A DNA stretch of 46,040 bases, taken from contig JAISMM010000015.1 of the NCBI GenBank assembly GCA_031276725.1, positions 1 to 46,040 of the forward strand, given 5' to 3'. Numbering within the stretch: the first letter of the stretch is position 1; every line of letters starts with the position of its first letter. The notes beneath the pieces were generated by a model. It worked only from the letters and a program-made list of their open reading frames with translations, was not told the origin of the DNA and made no database searches. The stretch comes from Clostridiales bacterium. Its GTDB lineage: Bacteria > Bacillota > Clostridia > Christensenellales > Pumilibacteraceae. Made by a program: the position numbers and the translations under genes. Below are positions 23,836-30,739 of this stretch, one piece after another.

Positions 23836-24835
23836 CGCGGCGGAAAAACCGCAAAAAATAGTTTTTTCCGCGATTCAGCCCACGGGCGCGTTGACGTTGG
23901 GCAACTATATAGGCGCGGTCAAAAACTTTCTCGCTCTGCAAGAGGAGTACAAGTGCTACTACGCCGTCGCCGACCTCCATTCCGTAACGGCGAATCCCGA
24001 GCCCGCGCTTTTGCGTAAAAACACGCTCGACCTGTTCGCTCTGTTCTTGGCGTTCGGTTTAGATCCCGCCCGCTCCACGCTGTTCGTTCAGTCGCACGTG
24101 CCGTTCCACACGGCGCTCACGTGGGTGCTAAACTGCAACACGGCGTTCGGCGAGGCGAAGCGGATGACGCAATTTAAGGATAAGTCGCAAAAATCGCCGC
24201 AAAACGTCAACGTGGGACTTTTCGATTACCCCGTGCTTATGGCGGCCGACATTCTGCTCTACAAGGCCGACTACGTTCCGATCGGCAAGGATCAAAACCA
24301 GCATTTGGAGCTGACGCGCGCCGTCGCCGAACGCTTTAACGCCCGCTACGGCGCCACGTTCACGGTTCCGGAGGGCGTCAATCCGCGTTGCGGCGCAAAG
24401 ATTTTCAGCCTCGCGAACCCCGCCGTCAAAATGAGCAAGTCCGACGACAACCCCTCCGGCCCCGTGCTTCTGCTAGACCCGCCCGACGTTATAGCCGCAA
24501 AGTTCCGCCGCGCCGTAACCGACAGCGAAACCGTCGTAAGGTACGACCCCAAAAACAAGCCGGGCGTGTCGAATCTGCTCGCGATTTACGCCTCGCTCCT
24601 CGACATAAAGACAAGCAAGGCGGAAAAGGACTTCGAGGGCGCCGACTACGCCGCGCTCAAAAGCCGCGTCGCCGACGTCGTCATTTCGGTATTGGAGCCG
24701 ATTCAAAAACGCTACCGCGAGCTCGCCGCCGACAAAGCGTCCGTCGCCTCTCTTATGAAGGACGGCGCCGACAAGGCGTCCGCGGCGGCGTACAGGACTA
24801 TGAGTAAGGTGTACAAGAGGATAGGTCTTGTTTAG
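23819..24835 (+). CDS. trpS: Tryptophanyl-tRNA synthetase
   Basis: 338 residues, normal for the bacterial enzyme. Class I motifs: SAIQPTGALTLGNYIGAVKN (HIGH equivalent TLGN) and VKMSKSDDNPSG (KMSKS). DLHSVT and GKDQNQHLELTR are also conserved. It charges tRNA-Trp. The start overlaps the thrC 3' end by 17 bases, implying translational coupling. No T-box is seen upstream; the only leader control candidate is the hairpin at 19642-19689. Confidence 0.96.
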   Translation: MLNESNAAEKPQKIVFSAIQPTGALTLGNYIGAVKNFLALQEEYKCYYAVADLHSVTANPEPALLRKNTLDLFALFLAFGLDPARSTLFVQSHVPFHTALTWVLNCNTAFGEAKRMTQFKDKSQKSPQNVNVGLFDYPVLMAADILLYKADYVPIGKDQNQHLELTRAVAERFNARYGATFTVPEGVNPRCGAKIFSLANPAVKMSKSDDNPSGPVLLLDPPDVIAAKFRRAVTDSETVVRYDPKNKPGVSNLLAIYASLLDIKTSKAEKDFEGADYAALKSRVADVVISVLEPIQKRYRELAADKASVASLMKDGADKASAAAYRTMSKVYKRIGLV

Positions 24836-24880
24836 CGGGCGGCGAACATATAGCGGCGTTGATACGGGTTAACCGCTTAA

Positions 24881-24926
24881 AAATTCCCCTCCGCGGAGAG
24901 GCGCCGCGTTAACGGCGGGGCGGTTC
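24881..24926. repeat. Single degenerate arm of the palindromic repeat, locus 7
   Basis: CCCCTCCGCGGAGAGGCGCC followed by GGCGGGGCGGTT is a decayed arm with no partner nearby. The rest of 24836-25063 holds no gene. Confidence 0.65.
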
Positions 24927-25063
24927 GTCGGGTGCCCGTCCCGCAAACGGCAAGCCGTCCGGCGGTTCGGCGGCGACTGTCGCCCGCGTCCGCCGCGCCC
25001 CTCTTTGCCGCCCGGGTTCGGACGAAAAATAAAGTCAAAATAAAGCTGAAAAGGAGAATGCAA

Positions 25064-25936
25064 ATGTACGGATATATAACCCCGGTTAAAGAGCAAATGA
25101 CTTGTTCCGATTTTATGACGTATCGGGCGTTTTACTGCGGCATTTGCAGAGCGACGGGCAAGCTGTACGGTCAGCTTCCGCGCTTTACGACCAACTACGA
25201 TATGGTGTTTTTGAGCGTGCTGTTGCACGAACGCGCCGATCAGGACGTTACTCTCGAAAACAAACCCTGCGTCTGCAATCCGTTCAAAAAAAAGGTTTCG
25301 GTCTGCCGCAACAAGCTGCTCGATAAAATCGTCGCGGCAAACGTGATACTGTCGTACTACAAGGCGCACGACGGCGTACTCGACAAACAAGGCTTCAAAA
25401 ACAGGCTTGCCCGGCGCGTTTTAAGCGGCCCCTACAAAAAAGCGCGGGCGTTCTGCCCCCAAATCGACGGGGCGGTAAAACGCCGCTACGACGAGCTGTT
25501 CCGTTCCGAAAAGGCGGGCGAAACAAGCATAGATAAGGCGGCCGACAGCTTCGCCTCGATGCTGTCCGAGGTCGCTACGCTCATTTTGGGCGACGGCGCC
25601 GACGCGCAAACCGCAAAGCTTTGCTACAACGTGGGCAAATTCGTCTACCTCGCCGACGCGCTCGACGACATCGACGGCGACTTCAAAAAAAAGCGCTACA
25701 ATCCCTTTTTGGCAAGGTTCCCCGATTTTAAGGGGCGGCGCGAATTTATGACGGAGCATAAGGACGAACTCGAATTCATTTTGGCGGTTACCGTCAACCG
25801 CGCCATCGAATGCTTCAACCAAATGCCGCCCGGCCCAAACGGCAACCTGCTCGCCAACGTGGTTCACAAGGGTATGCGCGACAAGGTCGCTAAGCTGTTT
25901 GCCAGCGTTAAAAAATTGCCGCGCCAGAGGCTTTAA
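25064..25936 (+). CDS. DUF5685 family protein
   Basis: 290 residues, mostly helical, cytosolic. Starts MYGYITPVKEQMTCSDFMTYRAFYCGICRATGK, the conserved start of DUF5685, with CGIC and further Cys (CVC, VC) that could bind metal. The middle has LADALDDIDGDFKKKRYNPF, an Asp-rich segment reminiscent of isoprenoid-type metal sites. Function unknown. ATG 25064 has AAGGAG upstream; an open frame before it crosses repeat-derived DNA and is not used. It is followed by the J-like gene, a pairing I recall from other Clostridia. Confidence 0.85.
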   Translation: MYGYITPVKEQMTCSDFMTYRAFYCGICRATGKLYGQLPRFTTNYDMVFLSVLLHERADQDVTLENKPCVCNPFKKKVSVCRNKLLDKIVAANVILSYYKAHDGVLDKQGFKNRLARRVLSGPYKKARAFCPQIDGAVKRRYDELFRSEKAGETSIDKAADSFASMLSEVATLILGDGADAQTAKLCYNVGKFVYLADALDDIDGDFKKKRYNPFLARFPDFKGRREFMTEHKDELEFILAVTVNRAIECFNQMPPGPNGNLLANVVHKGMRDKVAKLFASVKKLPRQRL

Positions 25937-25969
25937 CGCAATAGACATAAAAATAAAGGAGAAAGAATT

Positions 25970-26614
25970 ATGAAAGACCCCTACAAAGTGTTCGGACTTA
26001 GCGAGGACGCCTCGAAGGAGGAGCTGCAAGCCAAATACGACGAAATGAAAGCGCGTTACGCCGAGGACAGATTCCTGCCCGGCGAGCCCGGCAACGAGGC
26101 GGCGCGCAAATTAAGCGAGTTAGAAGCGGCGTGGCGCGAAATCAACGAAAAGCCCGAACCGACCGCCTCGGCGTTTTCGTCGTCCTCGTCGTCATCGTCG
26201 TCGTCGGACGGCGGCGCGTTTTCGTCGGATTACGCCGCCATCGACGCTCTTATAAAGGAGGGCCGCTACGACGACGCGCAAATCCGTCTCGACGCCATAG
26301 CGGATCGGGCGGGCGAGTGGCACTATTTGCAGTCCATCATCTATTACAAGCGCGAATGGATGAACGAGTGCAAAACCCAGCTCGAAATGGCCGTCAACAA
26401 GGAGCCGTCCAACCAAAAGTACAGAACGGCGCTCAATAAGCTCAACCGCATAATGGGCGACCCGAACGCCGACCCGCGCACAATCGGCGTAGACCCGAAC
26501 ACGGTCAACCCGCCGCCCGTAAACGACGGTCAGCTGTGCGGCAACGCCTGTTCAAGCTGTTGCTTCGCGTATATGTGCTCGGACTGCTGCTGCACTCTGA
26601 CGCAGTGTTGCTAG
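25970..26614 (+). CDS. Degenerate J-like domain protein with Cys-rich tail
   Basis: 214 residues. Residues 1-63 follow the J-domain pattern (KDPYKVFGLSEDASKEELQ to LSELEAAWREINEK), but the HPD tripeptide needed to stimulate Hsp70 is replaced by AED in ARYAEDRF. A poly-Ser linker follows (SSSSSSSSS, about 72-80). Then a helical TPR-like segment (about 88-152, YDDAQIRLDAI and CKTQLEMAVNKEPSNQKY) and a tail with ten Cys in about 25 residues (CSSCCFAYMCSDCCC). The tail may bind metal or be lipid-modified (inference). AAGGAG at good spacing, 33 bases after the DUF5685 gene. Confidence 0.8.
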   Translation: MKDPYKVFGLSEDASKEELQAKYDEMKARYAEDRFLPGEPGNEAARKLSELEAAWREINEKPEPTASAFSSSSSSSSSSDGGAFSSDYAAIDALIKEGRYDDAQIRLDAIADRAGEWHYLQSIIYYKREWMNECKTQLEMAVNKEPSNQKYRTALNKLNRIMGDPNADPRTIGVDPNTVNPPPVNDGQLCGNACSSCCFAYMCSDCCCTLTQCC

Positions 26615-26617
26615 ATT

Positions 26618-27202
26618 ATGACCACGGACGCCGACAATAAAGACGACAAAAAGCCCGCCGCCCCAAAAAAGCCTCCCGCAAGCCCCACAAGACGGCTCGC
26701 GGTCGCGGCGGTAAGCGCGGCGCTCGCGGCGGTTATGATAGTCCTTACGAACGTTTTGCCGTTAAGGGTTACGCTTTTAATGTTCGCCGCCGTATGCTAC
26801 TATATAGCGTTTGAAAAATCCGGAACCGTCTACGGACTTTTAAGCATCGCCGCAAGCGTCCTCATCGCCTTTTTTACGGGGCAAATTTCGTCCGCCTTTA
26901 TTTTGACCTGCATAATATTCGCGCCCTATTCGTTCCTCGCATACCTTATGCGCAACCTCTATTACACCCGCCGCGCCCACCTCGCCGTCCGCGCCGCCGT
27001 CGTCGCCGTCTTTGCCGCGCTCGTCTTTGCCGCCCTTTACCTCCTCGTAAACGCCGCCGCCGTCACAATCGCCTTCGACCTCGCCTCCCTCGCAAGCCGC
27101 CTCGGCGCCGTTCCGCTCGCCGTCCTGTTTATAATTCTTTCCGTCGTCTTCGACGTCGTCTTCACCCAAGTCGCCATACGTTTAAGCAAGCTGATTAAAT
27201 AA
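26618..27202 (+). CDS. Integral membrane protein, unknown function
   Basis: 194 residues. A charged N-terminus of about 25 residues (DDKKPAAPKKPP) is followed by roughly six membrane segments: 29-50, 52-70, 72-90, 93-110, 125-147 and 165-185. The size and pattern resemble small S-component-like membrane proteins, but no diagnostic motif is seen. It begins 3 bases after the stop of the J-like gene, so the three genes form one operon. GTAAAC-rich Ala codons near its end show strong GC3. Confidence 0.7.
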   Translation: MTTDADNKDDKKPAAPKKPPASPTRRLAVAAVSAALAAVMIVLTNVLPLRVTLLMFAAVCYYIAFEKSGTVYGLLSIAASVLIAFFTGQISSAFILTCIIFAPYSFLAYLMRNLYYTRRAHLAVRAAVVAVFAALVFAALYLLVNAAAVTIAFDLASLASRLGAVPLAVLFIILSVVFDVVFTQVAIRLSKLIK

Positions 27203-27266
27203 CGATTACCGAGGGCAATATATTGAAATCTTCCGAAATCTTTTTTTGCGAACACCCCGAAATAGT

Positions 27267-27295
27267 TTGACAAAGCGCCGTAACTTTGGTATTAT
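27267..27295 (+). promoter_or_regulatory. tRNA-Ala promoter
   Basis: TTGACA (27267-27272), 17-base spacer and TATTAT (27290-27295), 21 bases before the mature tRNA end. Confidence 0.75.
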
Positions 27296-27316
27296 ATTGT
27301 GGTTGCGTTCCAAAAT

Positions 27317-27392
27317 GGGGGCTTAGCTCAGCCGGTAGAGCACCTGCCCTGCAAGCAGGGGGTCAGCGGTTCGATCCCGCTAGCCTCCACCA
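27317..27392 (+). tRNA. tRNA-Ala (anticodon TGC)
   Basis: 76 bases with encoded CCA. Acceptor GGGGGCT/AGCCTCC, D-stem GCTC/GAGC, anticodon stem CCTGC/GCAGG, T-stem AGCGG/CCGCT with loop TTCGATC. The anticodon loop reads CCTGCAA, so base 33 is C rather than the almost invariant T. Confidence 0.93.
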
Positions 27393-27394
27393 TT

Positions 27395-27553
27395 GAAAAC
27401 CCCGAACAAGTCCGGACGGCTTTAAGACGCGCCTTTTTTGCCGGAAACCGCCTTCTTTACTTGTCAATAGCGCCGCTATTGACCGCAAAAACAAGTCGCT
27501 TTCCGTCTAAAAAATTCGTTGTCTTAAAGCCGCCCCGCTTATCCGGAGTTTTC
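27395..27553. repeat. Long imperfect inverted repeat after tRNA-Ala (repeat copy C)
   Basis: The left end GAAAACCCCGAACAAGTCCGG plus CGGCTTTAAGAC pairs with the right end GTCTTAAAGCCG plus CTTATCCGGAGTTTTC. About 90 bases lie between, with an inner TCAATAGC/GCTATTGA pair. It looks like a non-coding mobile element or a terminator that has been split by insertion. Confidence 0.7.
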
Positions 27554-27710
27554 ATTGAAAGAACATACATCGCCGGATACGGGCTACGCTCGGCTCGCCG
27601 CCTCGGTTGTGTATATCAAATACACGCCCGTCTGCGGCTCGCCGACTGTTGCCCGTCTGCGGCGCGTCTGTTCTTTCAAGACCGCGTACGGGAATAATTC
27701 CTCCGCCATT

Positions 27711-27738
27711 GAAAACCCCGAACAAGTCCGGAGTTTTC
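27711..27738 (+). terminator. Minimal CCGGAGTTTT hairpin
   Basis: GAAAACCCCG and CCGGAGTTTTC form a stem around AACAAGT. It is the closed form of the element at 27395-27553. The flanking 50 bases (27728-27781) repeat 27543-27596 with a few changes, so this stretch is a 185-bp-spaced duplication. Confidence 0.6.
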
Positions 27739-27787
27739 ATTGAAAGAACAAACGTCGCCGGATACGGGCCGCGCTCGGCGTGTTTCC

Positions 27788-27910
27788 AAAAGTCCCCTCC
27801 CGAGAGGGGTGCCGCCTTTGGCGGCGGGGCGGTCGGTTGTCTTGTCCGGCGAACGCGTAACCGACAACCGCCCCGTCAACTTCGTCGCCGCCCCTCCGCA
27901 GAGGGGAATA
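27788..27910. repeat. Palindromic intergenic repeat, locus 8
   Basis: AGTCCCCTCCCGAGAGGGGTG at the left and CGCCGCCCCTCCGCAGAGG at the right, with arms GGCGGGGCGGTCGGTTGTC and GACAACCGCCCCGTC. It is the most symmetrical copy and ends 12 bases before tRNA-Ile. Confidence 0.75.
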
Positions 27911-27921
27911 ACAAATCGTAA

Positions 27922-27998
27922 TGGAATGTAGCTCAGCAGGTTAGAGCACCACCCTGATAAGGTGGGGGTCGGTGGTTCGAGTCCACTCATTCCAACCA
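27922..27998 (+). tRNA. tRNA-Ile (anticodon GAT)
   Basis: 77 bases with encoded CCA. Acceptor TGGAATG/CATTCCA, D-stem GCTC/GAGC, anticodon stem CCACC/GGTGG with loop CTGATAA, T-stem GGTGG/CCACT. No promoter of its own is seen. It may be read from the tRNA-Ala promoter only if the hairpins between them are passed. Confidence 0.93.
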
Positions 27999-28037
27999 AA
28001 CCGCCAAAAAACAAAATCTAACCGGGAGAGTAAAAAT

Positions 28038-28577
28038 ATGAGGGCCGTATTCGATTACGCCGACAACACGCGGGACTATAAGGAAGTCAACCGCAAGCAA
28101 ATAAAAAAGTTTGTCCTTATAATTGCGGCTTTTTCCGCGTTCTTTATAGTGCTCGGCATATGCTTGGTTGCGTCGGGTCATCCCGACCGTACGGACTCCG
28201 GTATAACCTCTATCGTGTCAGGCGGCCTGCTCGCGCTGCTTGTGCCGTTCGTTTACGTTGCGTTACGGTTCGCGGAAAAGCGTCATATCAAGACTAACAA
28301 AATTTATTTCGGCGCTACGGTTCACGCGGAATTCGACGACGAGCGCTTTCTTGTCGAGAGCCGTAACGAGATAAGCAAGTCGACCGTTCAAAGCGGCTAC
28401 GAGGGGCTTTTTAAGGTGTCGGAATACGACAAGGTTTTTGCGTTTTACACAAGCAATATGACCGTATTCATCGTTTCCAAAAGCGGTCTTGTCGAGGGCG
28501 ACATATCCGAACTCCGCGCTTTTTTGAGGGAGAGGTTACATAAACGCTACAAAATTAAATTCAGAGTAGGTCGATGA
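28038..28577 (+). CDS. YcxB-like membrane protein
   Basis: 179 residues. Two membrane helices (about 23-45 and 60-80) and a cytoplasmic C-terminal domain of YcxB type: a beta-rich stretch (NKIYFGATVHAEFDDERFLVESRN, SGYEGLFKVSEYDKVFAFYTSNM) and a final Arg/Lys helix (LRAFLRERLHKRYKIKF). Function of the family is unknown. ATG 28038 has GGGAGAG about 8 bases upstream. An open frame extends back into tRNA-Ile but cannot be the gene. Confidence 0.8.
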   Translation: MRAVFDYADNTRDYKEVNRKQIKKFVLIIAAFSAFFIVLGICLVASGHPDRTDSGITSIVSGGLLALLVPFVYVALRFAEKRHIKTNKIYFGATVHAEFDDERFLVESRNEISKSTVQSGYEGLFKVSEYDKVFAFYTSNMTVFIVSKSGLVEGDISELRAFLRERLHKRYKIKFRVGR

Positions 28578-28614
28578 AAATTCTAAAAATACCCGAAAAT
28601 ATCCCTAAAAATCG

Positions 28615-28643
28615 TTGACAGAAATTTTTCGGCGTGGTATAAT
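28615..28643 (+). promoter_or_regulatory. 5S rRNA promoter
   Basis: TTGACA (28615-28620), 17-base spacer and TATAAT (28638-28643), both perfect. A small hairpin TTAAGGG/CCCTTA between promoter and 5S is probably an RNase processing stem. Confidence 0.85.
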
Positions 28644-28677
28644 AGGGGAGCATTAAGGGTTCGCCCTTAGCGCGCCA

Positions 28678-28795
28678 TTGCGGTGACGATATCGCAGGGG
28701 GCCCACCCGTTCTCATCCCGAACACGGAAGTTAAGCCCTGTGGAGCCGATGGTACTTGCTTGGCAACGAGCCGGTAGAGTAGGTAATTGCCGCAT
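28678..28795 (+). rRNA. rrf: 5S ribosomal RNA
   Basis: About 117 bases with the conserved CCCACCCGTTCTCATCCCGA and CACGGAAGTTAAGC blocks and a helix I formed by TGCGGTG and TTGCCGCA. It stands alone with its own promoter and terminator; no 16S or 23S gene is nearby. Confidence 0.95.
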
Positions 28796-28805
28796 TCAAT
28801 TAAGT

Positions 28806-28840
28806 AAAAACGCCGTTCCCGCATAAGGAGCGGCGTTTTT
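28806..28840 (+). terminator. 5S rRNA terminator
   Basis: AAAAACGCCG (28806-28815) pairs with CGGCGTTTTT (28831-28840). T-run in the right arm. Confidence 0.85.
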
Positions 28841-28952
28841 ATGTTGCGCCGCCGCAAAAAATAAAACTCGCGGAACGCCTTCGCCGTGTCGGATAAGGCG
28901 GCTCCTGCGGGCGGTTGGATAATCGCGGCAAACAAAGCGCATACTTTACCCT

Positions 28953-29093
28953 ATGGACGATTTAGCGAACGAGGAATTTATGCAAGAACTGAGCGAGCTT
29001 TACCGCTCAAAAAGCGACGCCGATCCCGACGGCAGTTACACGGGAACAAGCGCCGACGGCGGCGAGCCCGTCCAAGACGCCGACGATTTATAA
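28953..29093 (+). CDS. 46-residue acidic small protein
   Basis: ATG 28953 to TAA 29091-29093. Sequence begins MDDLANEEFMQELSELYRSK, then DADPDGSYTGTSADGGEPVQ and a DADDL end. A helix-like first half and an acidic Asp/Gly-rich tail suggest a real small protein; I have an impression of similar DPDGSYTG...QDADDL proteins in Clostridia but cannot check. No clear RBS precedes it. An in-frame stop at 28920-28922 rules out a longer start. Function unknown. Confidence 0.55.
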   Translation: MDDLANEEFMQELSELYRSKSDADPDGSYTGTSADGGEPVQDADDL

Positions 29094-29157
29094 AAAACGC
29101 CGATTTATCAAGGCGATTTCTATGTGATTTATCTAAAAAAATACCGCCTCAAAACAG

Positions 29158-29186
29158 TGGATATTTTTTTTGTTTTTTGGTATAAT
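29158..29186 (+). promoter_or_regulatory. Probable pfkA promoter
   Basis: TATAAT at 29181-29186 with a weak -35 (TGGATA, 29158-29163) at 17-base spacing across a T-rich tract. It lies 43 bases before the ATG. Confidence 0.5.
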
Positions 29187-29229
29187 GGATATATTAAGAT
29201 TACATAAGTTGTTTAGGAGCGGGTTATTT

Positions 29230-30192
29230 ATGAAAAAAATTGCGGTACTTACAAGCGGCGGCGACGCGCCGGGAATGAACGCCGCCATACGCGCGGTTGT
29301 GCGCTACGGCATCTACGCGGGTATGGACGTTTACGGCGTGGAGCGCGGCTATATGGGGCTTATAGAGGGCAATATCGCGCCTATGACTATGCGCAGCGTG
29401 TCGGATATAATTCAGCGCGGCGGCACTATGCTAAAAACGGCGCGCTGTCCCGAGTTCGTTACAAAGGAGGGTCAGCAAAAGGCCATCGGCAAGCTAAAAG
29501 CCCTGGGCGTCGAGGGGCTTATCGTCATAGGCGGCGACGGCTCGTTTATGGGCGCGAAGGCGCTCAGCGAGCAGGGCTTTCCCGCGATCGGCATTCCCGG
29601 CACTATCGATAACGACCTGGCGTACACCGATTTTACGCTCGGGTTCGACACCGCTTGCAACACTATTTTGGACGCCATCAACAAGATTCGCGACACTATG
29701 ACCTCGCACGACCGCGTTTCGATTATCGAGGTTATGGGTCGGCGTTGCGGCGACCTCGCGCTCTACGCGGGTCTCGGCGGCGGCGCGGAGGTCATCGTCG
29801 TTCCCGAGCATAATCTCGATATCGACAGAATTTGCGAACGTCTGCAAGCCGCAAAAAGCCGCGGCAAGCTGTCCGGCATAGTCGTTTTGGCCGAGGGCGC
29901 CGGCCACGCCCACGAGCTTGCCGACGAAATTTTAAAGCGCGATGCTAGCTTTTCGATTCGTTCGTCCGTCCTCGGTCACCTGCAACGCGGCGGCTCGCCC
30001 AGTATGAAAGACCGCTACCTCGGCACCTGTTTCGGCGTCCACGCCGTCAAGCTGCTCGAAAAGGGCGTAGGCAACCGCATTGTCGGCATAAAGGACAACA
30101 AGGTTTTCGATATGGACATCGTCGAGGGCTGCGCTATGAAAAAAGAGTTTAATATAGAGTTGTACAATATGGCGTCCGTCGTCGCCCGATAA
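29230..30192 (+). CDS. pfkA: ATP-dependent 6-phosphofructokinase
   Basis: 320 residues, standard bacterial length. MKKIAVLTSGGDAPGMNAAI start, ATP-site GGDGS (the glycine typical of ATP-dependent enzymes), catalytic PGTIDNDL and substrate loop IEVMGRRCGDLALYAGL. HLQRGGSPSMKDR is the fructose-6-phosphate site. It phosphorylates fructose-6-phosphate in glycolysis and is usually a tetramer with effector sites. ATG 29230 has AGGAG upstream; an open frame extends further back without a ribosome site. Monocistronic. Confidence 0.97.
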   Translation: MKKIAVLTSGGDAPGMNAAIRAVVRYGIYAGMDVYGVERGYMGLIEGNIAPMTMRSVSDIIQRGGTMLKTARCPEFVTKEGQQKAIGKLKALGVEGLIVIGGDGSFMGAKALSEQGFPAIGIPGTIDNDLAYTDFTLGFDTACNTILDAINKIRDTMTSHDRVSIIEVMGRRCGDLALYAGLGGGAEVIVVPEHNLDIDRICERLQAAKSRGKLSGIVVLAEGAGHAHELADEILKRDASFSIRSSVLGHLQRGGSPSMKDRYLGTCFGVHAVKLLEKGVGNRIVGIKDNKVFDMDIVEGCAMKKEFNIELYNMASVVAR

Positions 30193-30193
30193 A

Positions 30194-30215
30194 AAGCGCC
30201 GCGCCCGCGGCGCTT
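30194..30215 (+). terminator. GC-rich hairpin after pfkA
   Basis: AAGCGCCGCG and CGCGGCGCTT form a perfect 10-base stem with a 2-base gap (loop may open wider). It starts 2 bases after the stop codon. It lacks a T-run. Confidence 0.6.
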
Positions 30216-30290
30216 ACCGCCCAAACGCAAATCGGCGCCGCGCCCGCGGAAAAATAAGTTTTTTTGCGTCCGGCTTTTCCCGATAAAAAA
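30216..30290 (+). repeat. Post-gene repeat, second family, copy 2
   Basis: CCAAACGCAAATCGGCGC, a GC stem, an A/T hairpin and GGCTTTTCCCGAT match 7711-7786 in order. The position directly after a gene terminator is the same. Confidence 0.6.
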
Positions 30291-30296
30291 TTTTGG

Positions 30297-30694
30297 CTAG
30301 CGCCGCTTAAAAAGGGAGGCGATATGGCAGACAAGAATTAGCGCGCCGGTCATAATAAATACGGGACAAACGCAGGCGGCGGGGAAATCGACGACAAAAG
30401 CGAGAAGGCTTGCCGTATCCTTGATGTCCGACGCGGCAAGCGGAAAGCCGATTCCGATTGTTAAAAAGGTCAAGCCCACAAACGGCGGATTGATTTTTTT
30501 GGTAATTTTGTACGTAAACGCGGTGTTGCAAAACAGCAATACGCCGCCGAACAAAAAGAACGCGCCCATACGATTACGACGGTTAAAATCAGCCGGGCGC
30601 GGGATAAGTAACCGACAACCTTTTTTGCTCCGGTCGGTTTTTCTATTTTGTCGAACACCGTCGGCGGCGCGGGTTTTTTCCAATCAAACGTCAT
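30297..30694 (-). pseudogene. Frameshifted small membrane protein gene
   Basis: From ATG 30694 the minus strand reads MTFDWKKPAPPTVFDKIEKP to LILTVVIV. A second frame then continues with MGAFFLFGGVLLFCNTAF, TYKITKKINPPFVGLTFL and two more hydrophobic stretches to TAG at 30297-30299. Adding one base near 30572 joins them into a protein of about 132 residues with four membrane segments. The join falls inside a coherent first membrane helix, so this is a single-base deletion or a sequencing error. A promoter lies 12 bases upstream of the ATG. Function unknown. Confidence 0.6.
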
Positions 30695-30706
30695 ACTATA
30701 CCGTTT

Positions 30707-30735
30707 ATTCTACACCGTTTTCGGGAATTTCACAA
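30707..30735 (-). promoter_or_regulatory. Promoter of the frameshifted membrane gene
   Basis: On the minus strand TTGTGA (30730-30735), 17-base spacer and TAGAAT (30707-30712). The ATG at 30694 is 12 bases beyond, leaving almost no leader and no RBS. Confidence 0.55.
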
Positions 30736-30739
30736 GCGA

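Noticed and set aside
25970-26614. Functional DnaJ-type co-chaperone
   Set aside because: The HPD tripeptide is absent and no dnaK/grpE is nearby.
28561-28935. 124-residue minus-strand frame over the 5S rRNA gene
   Set aside because: It is antisense to a certain rRNA gene and has no ribosome site.
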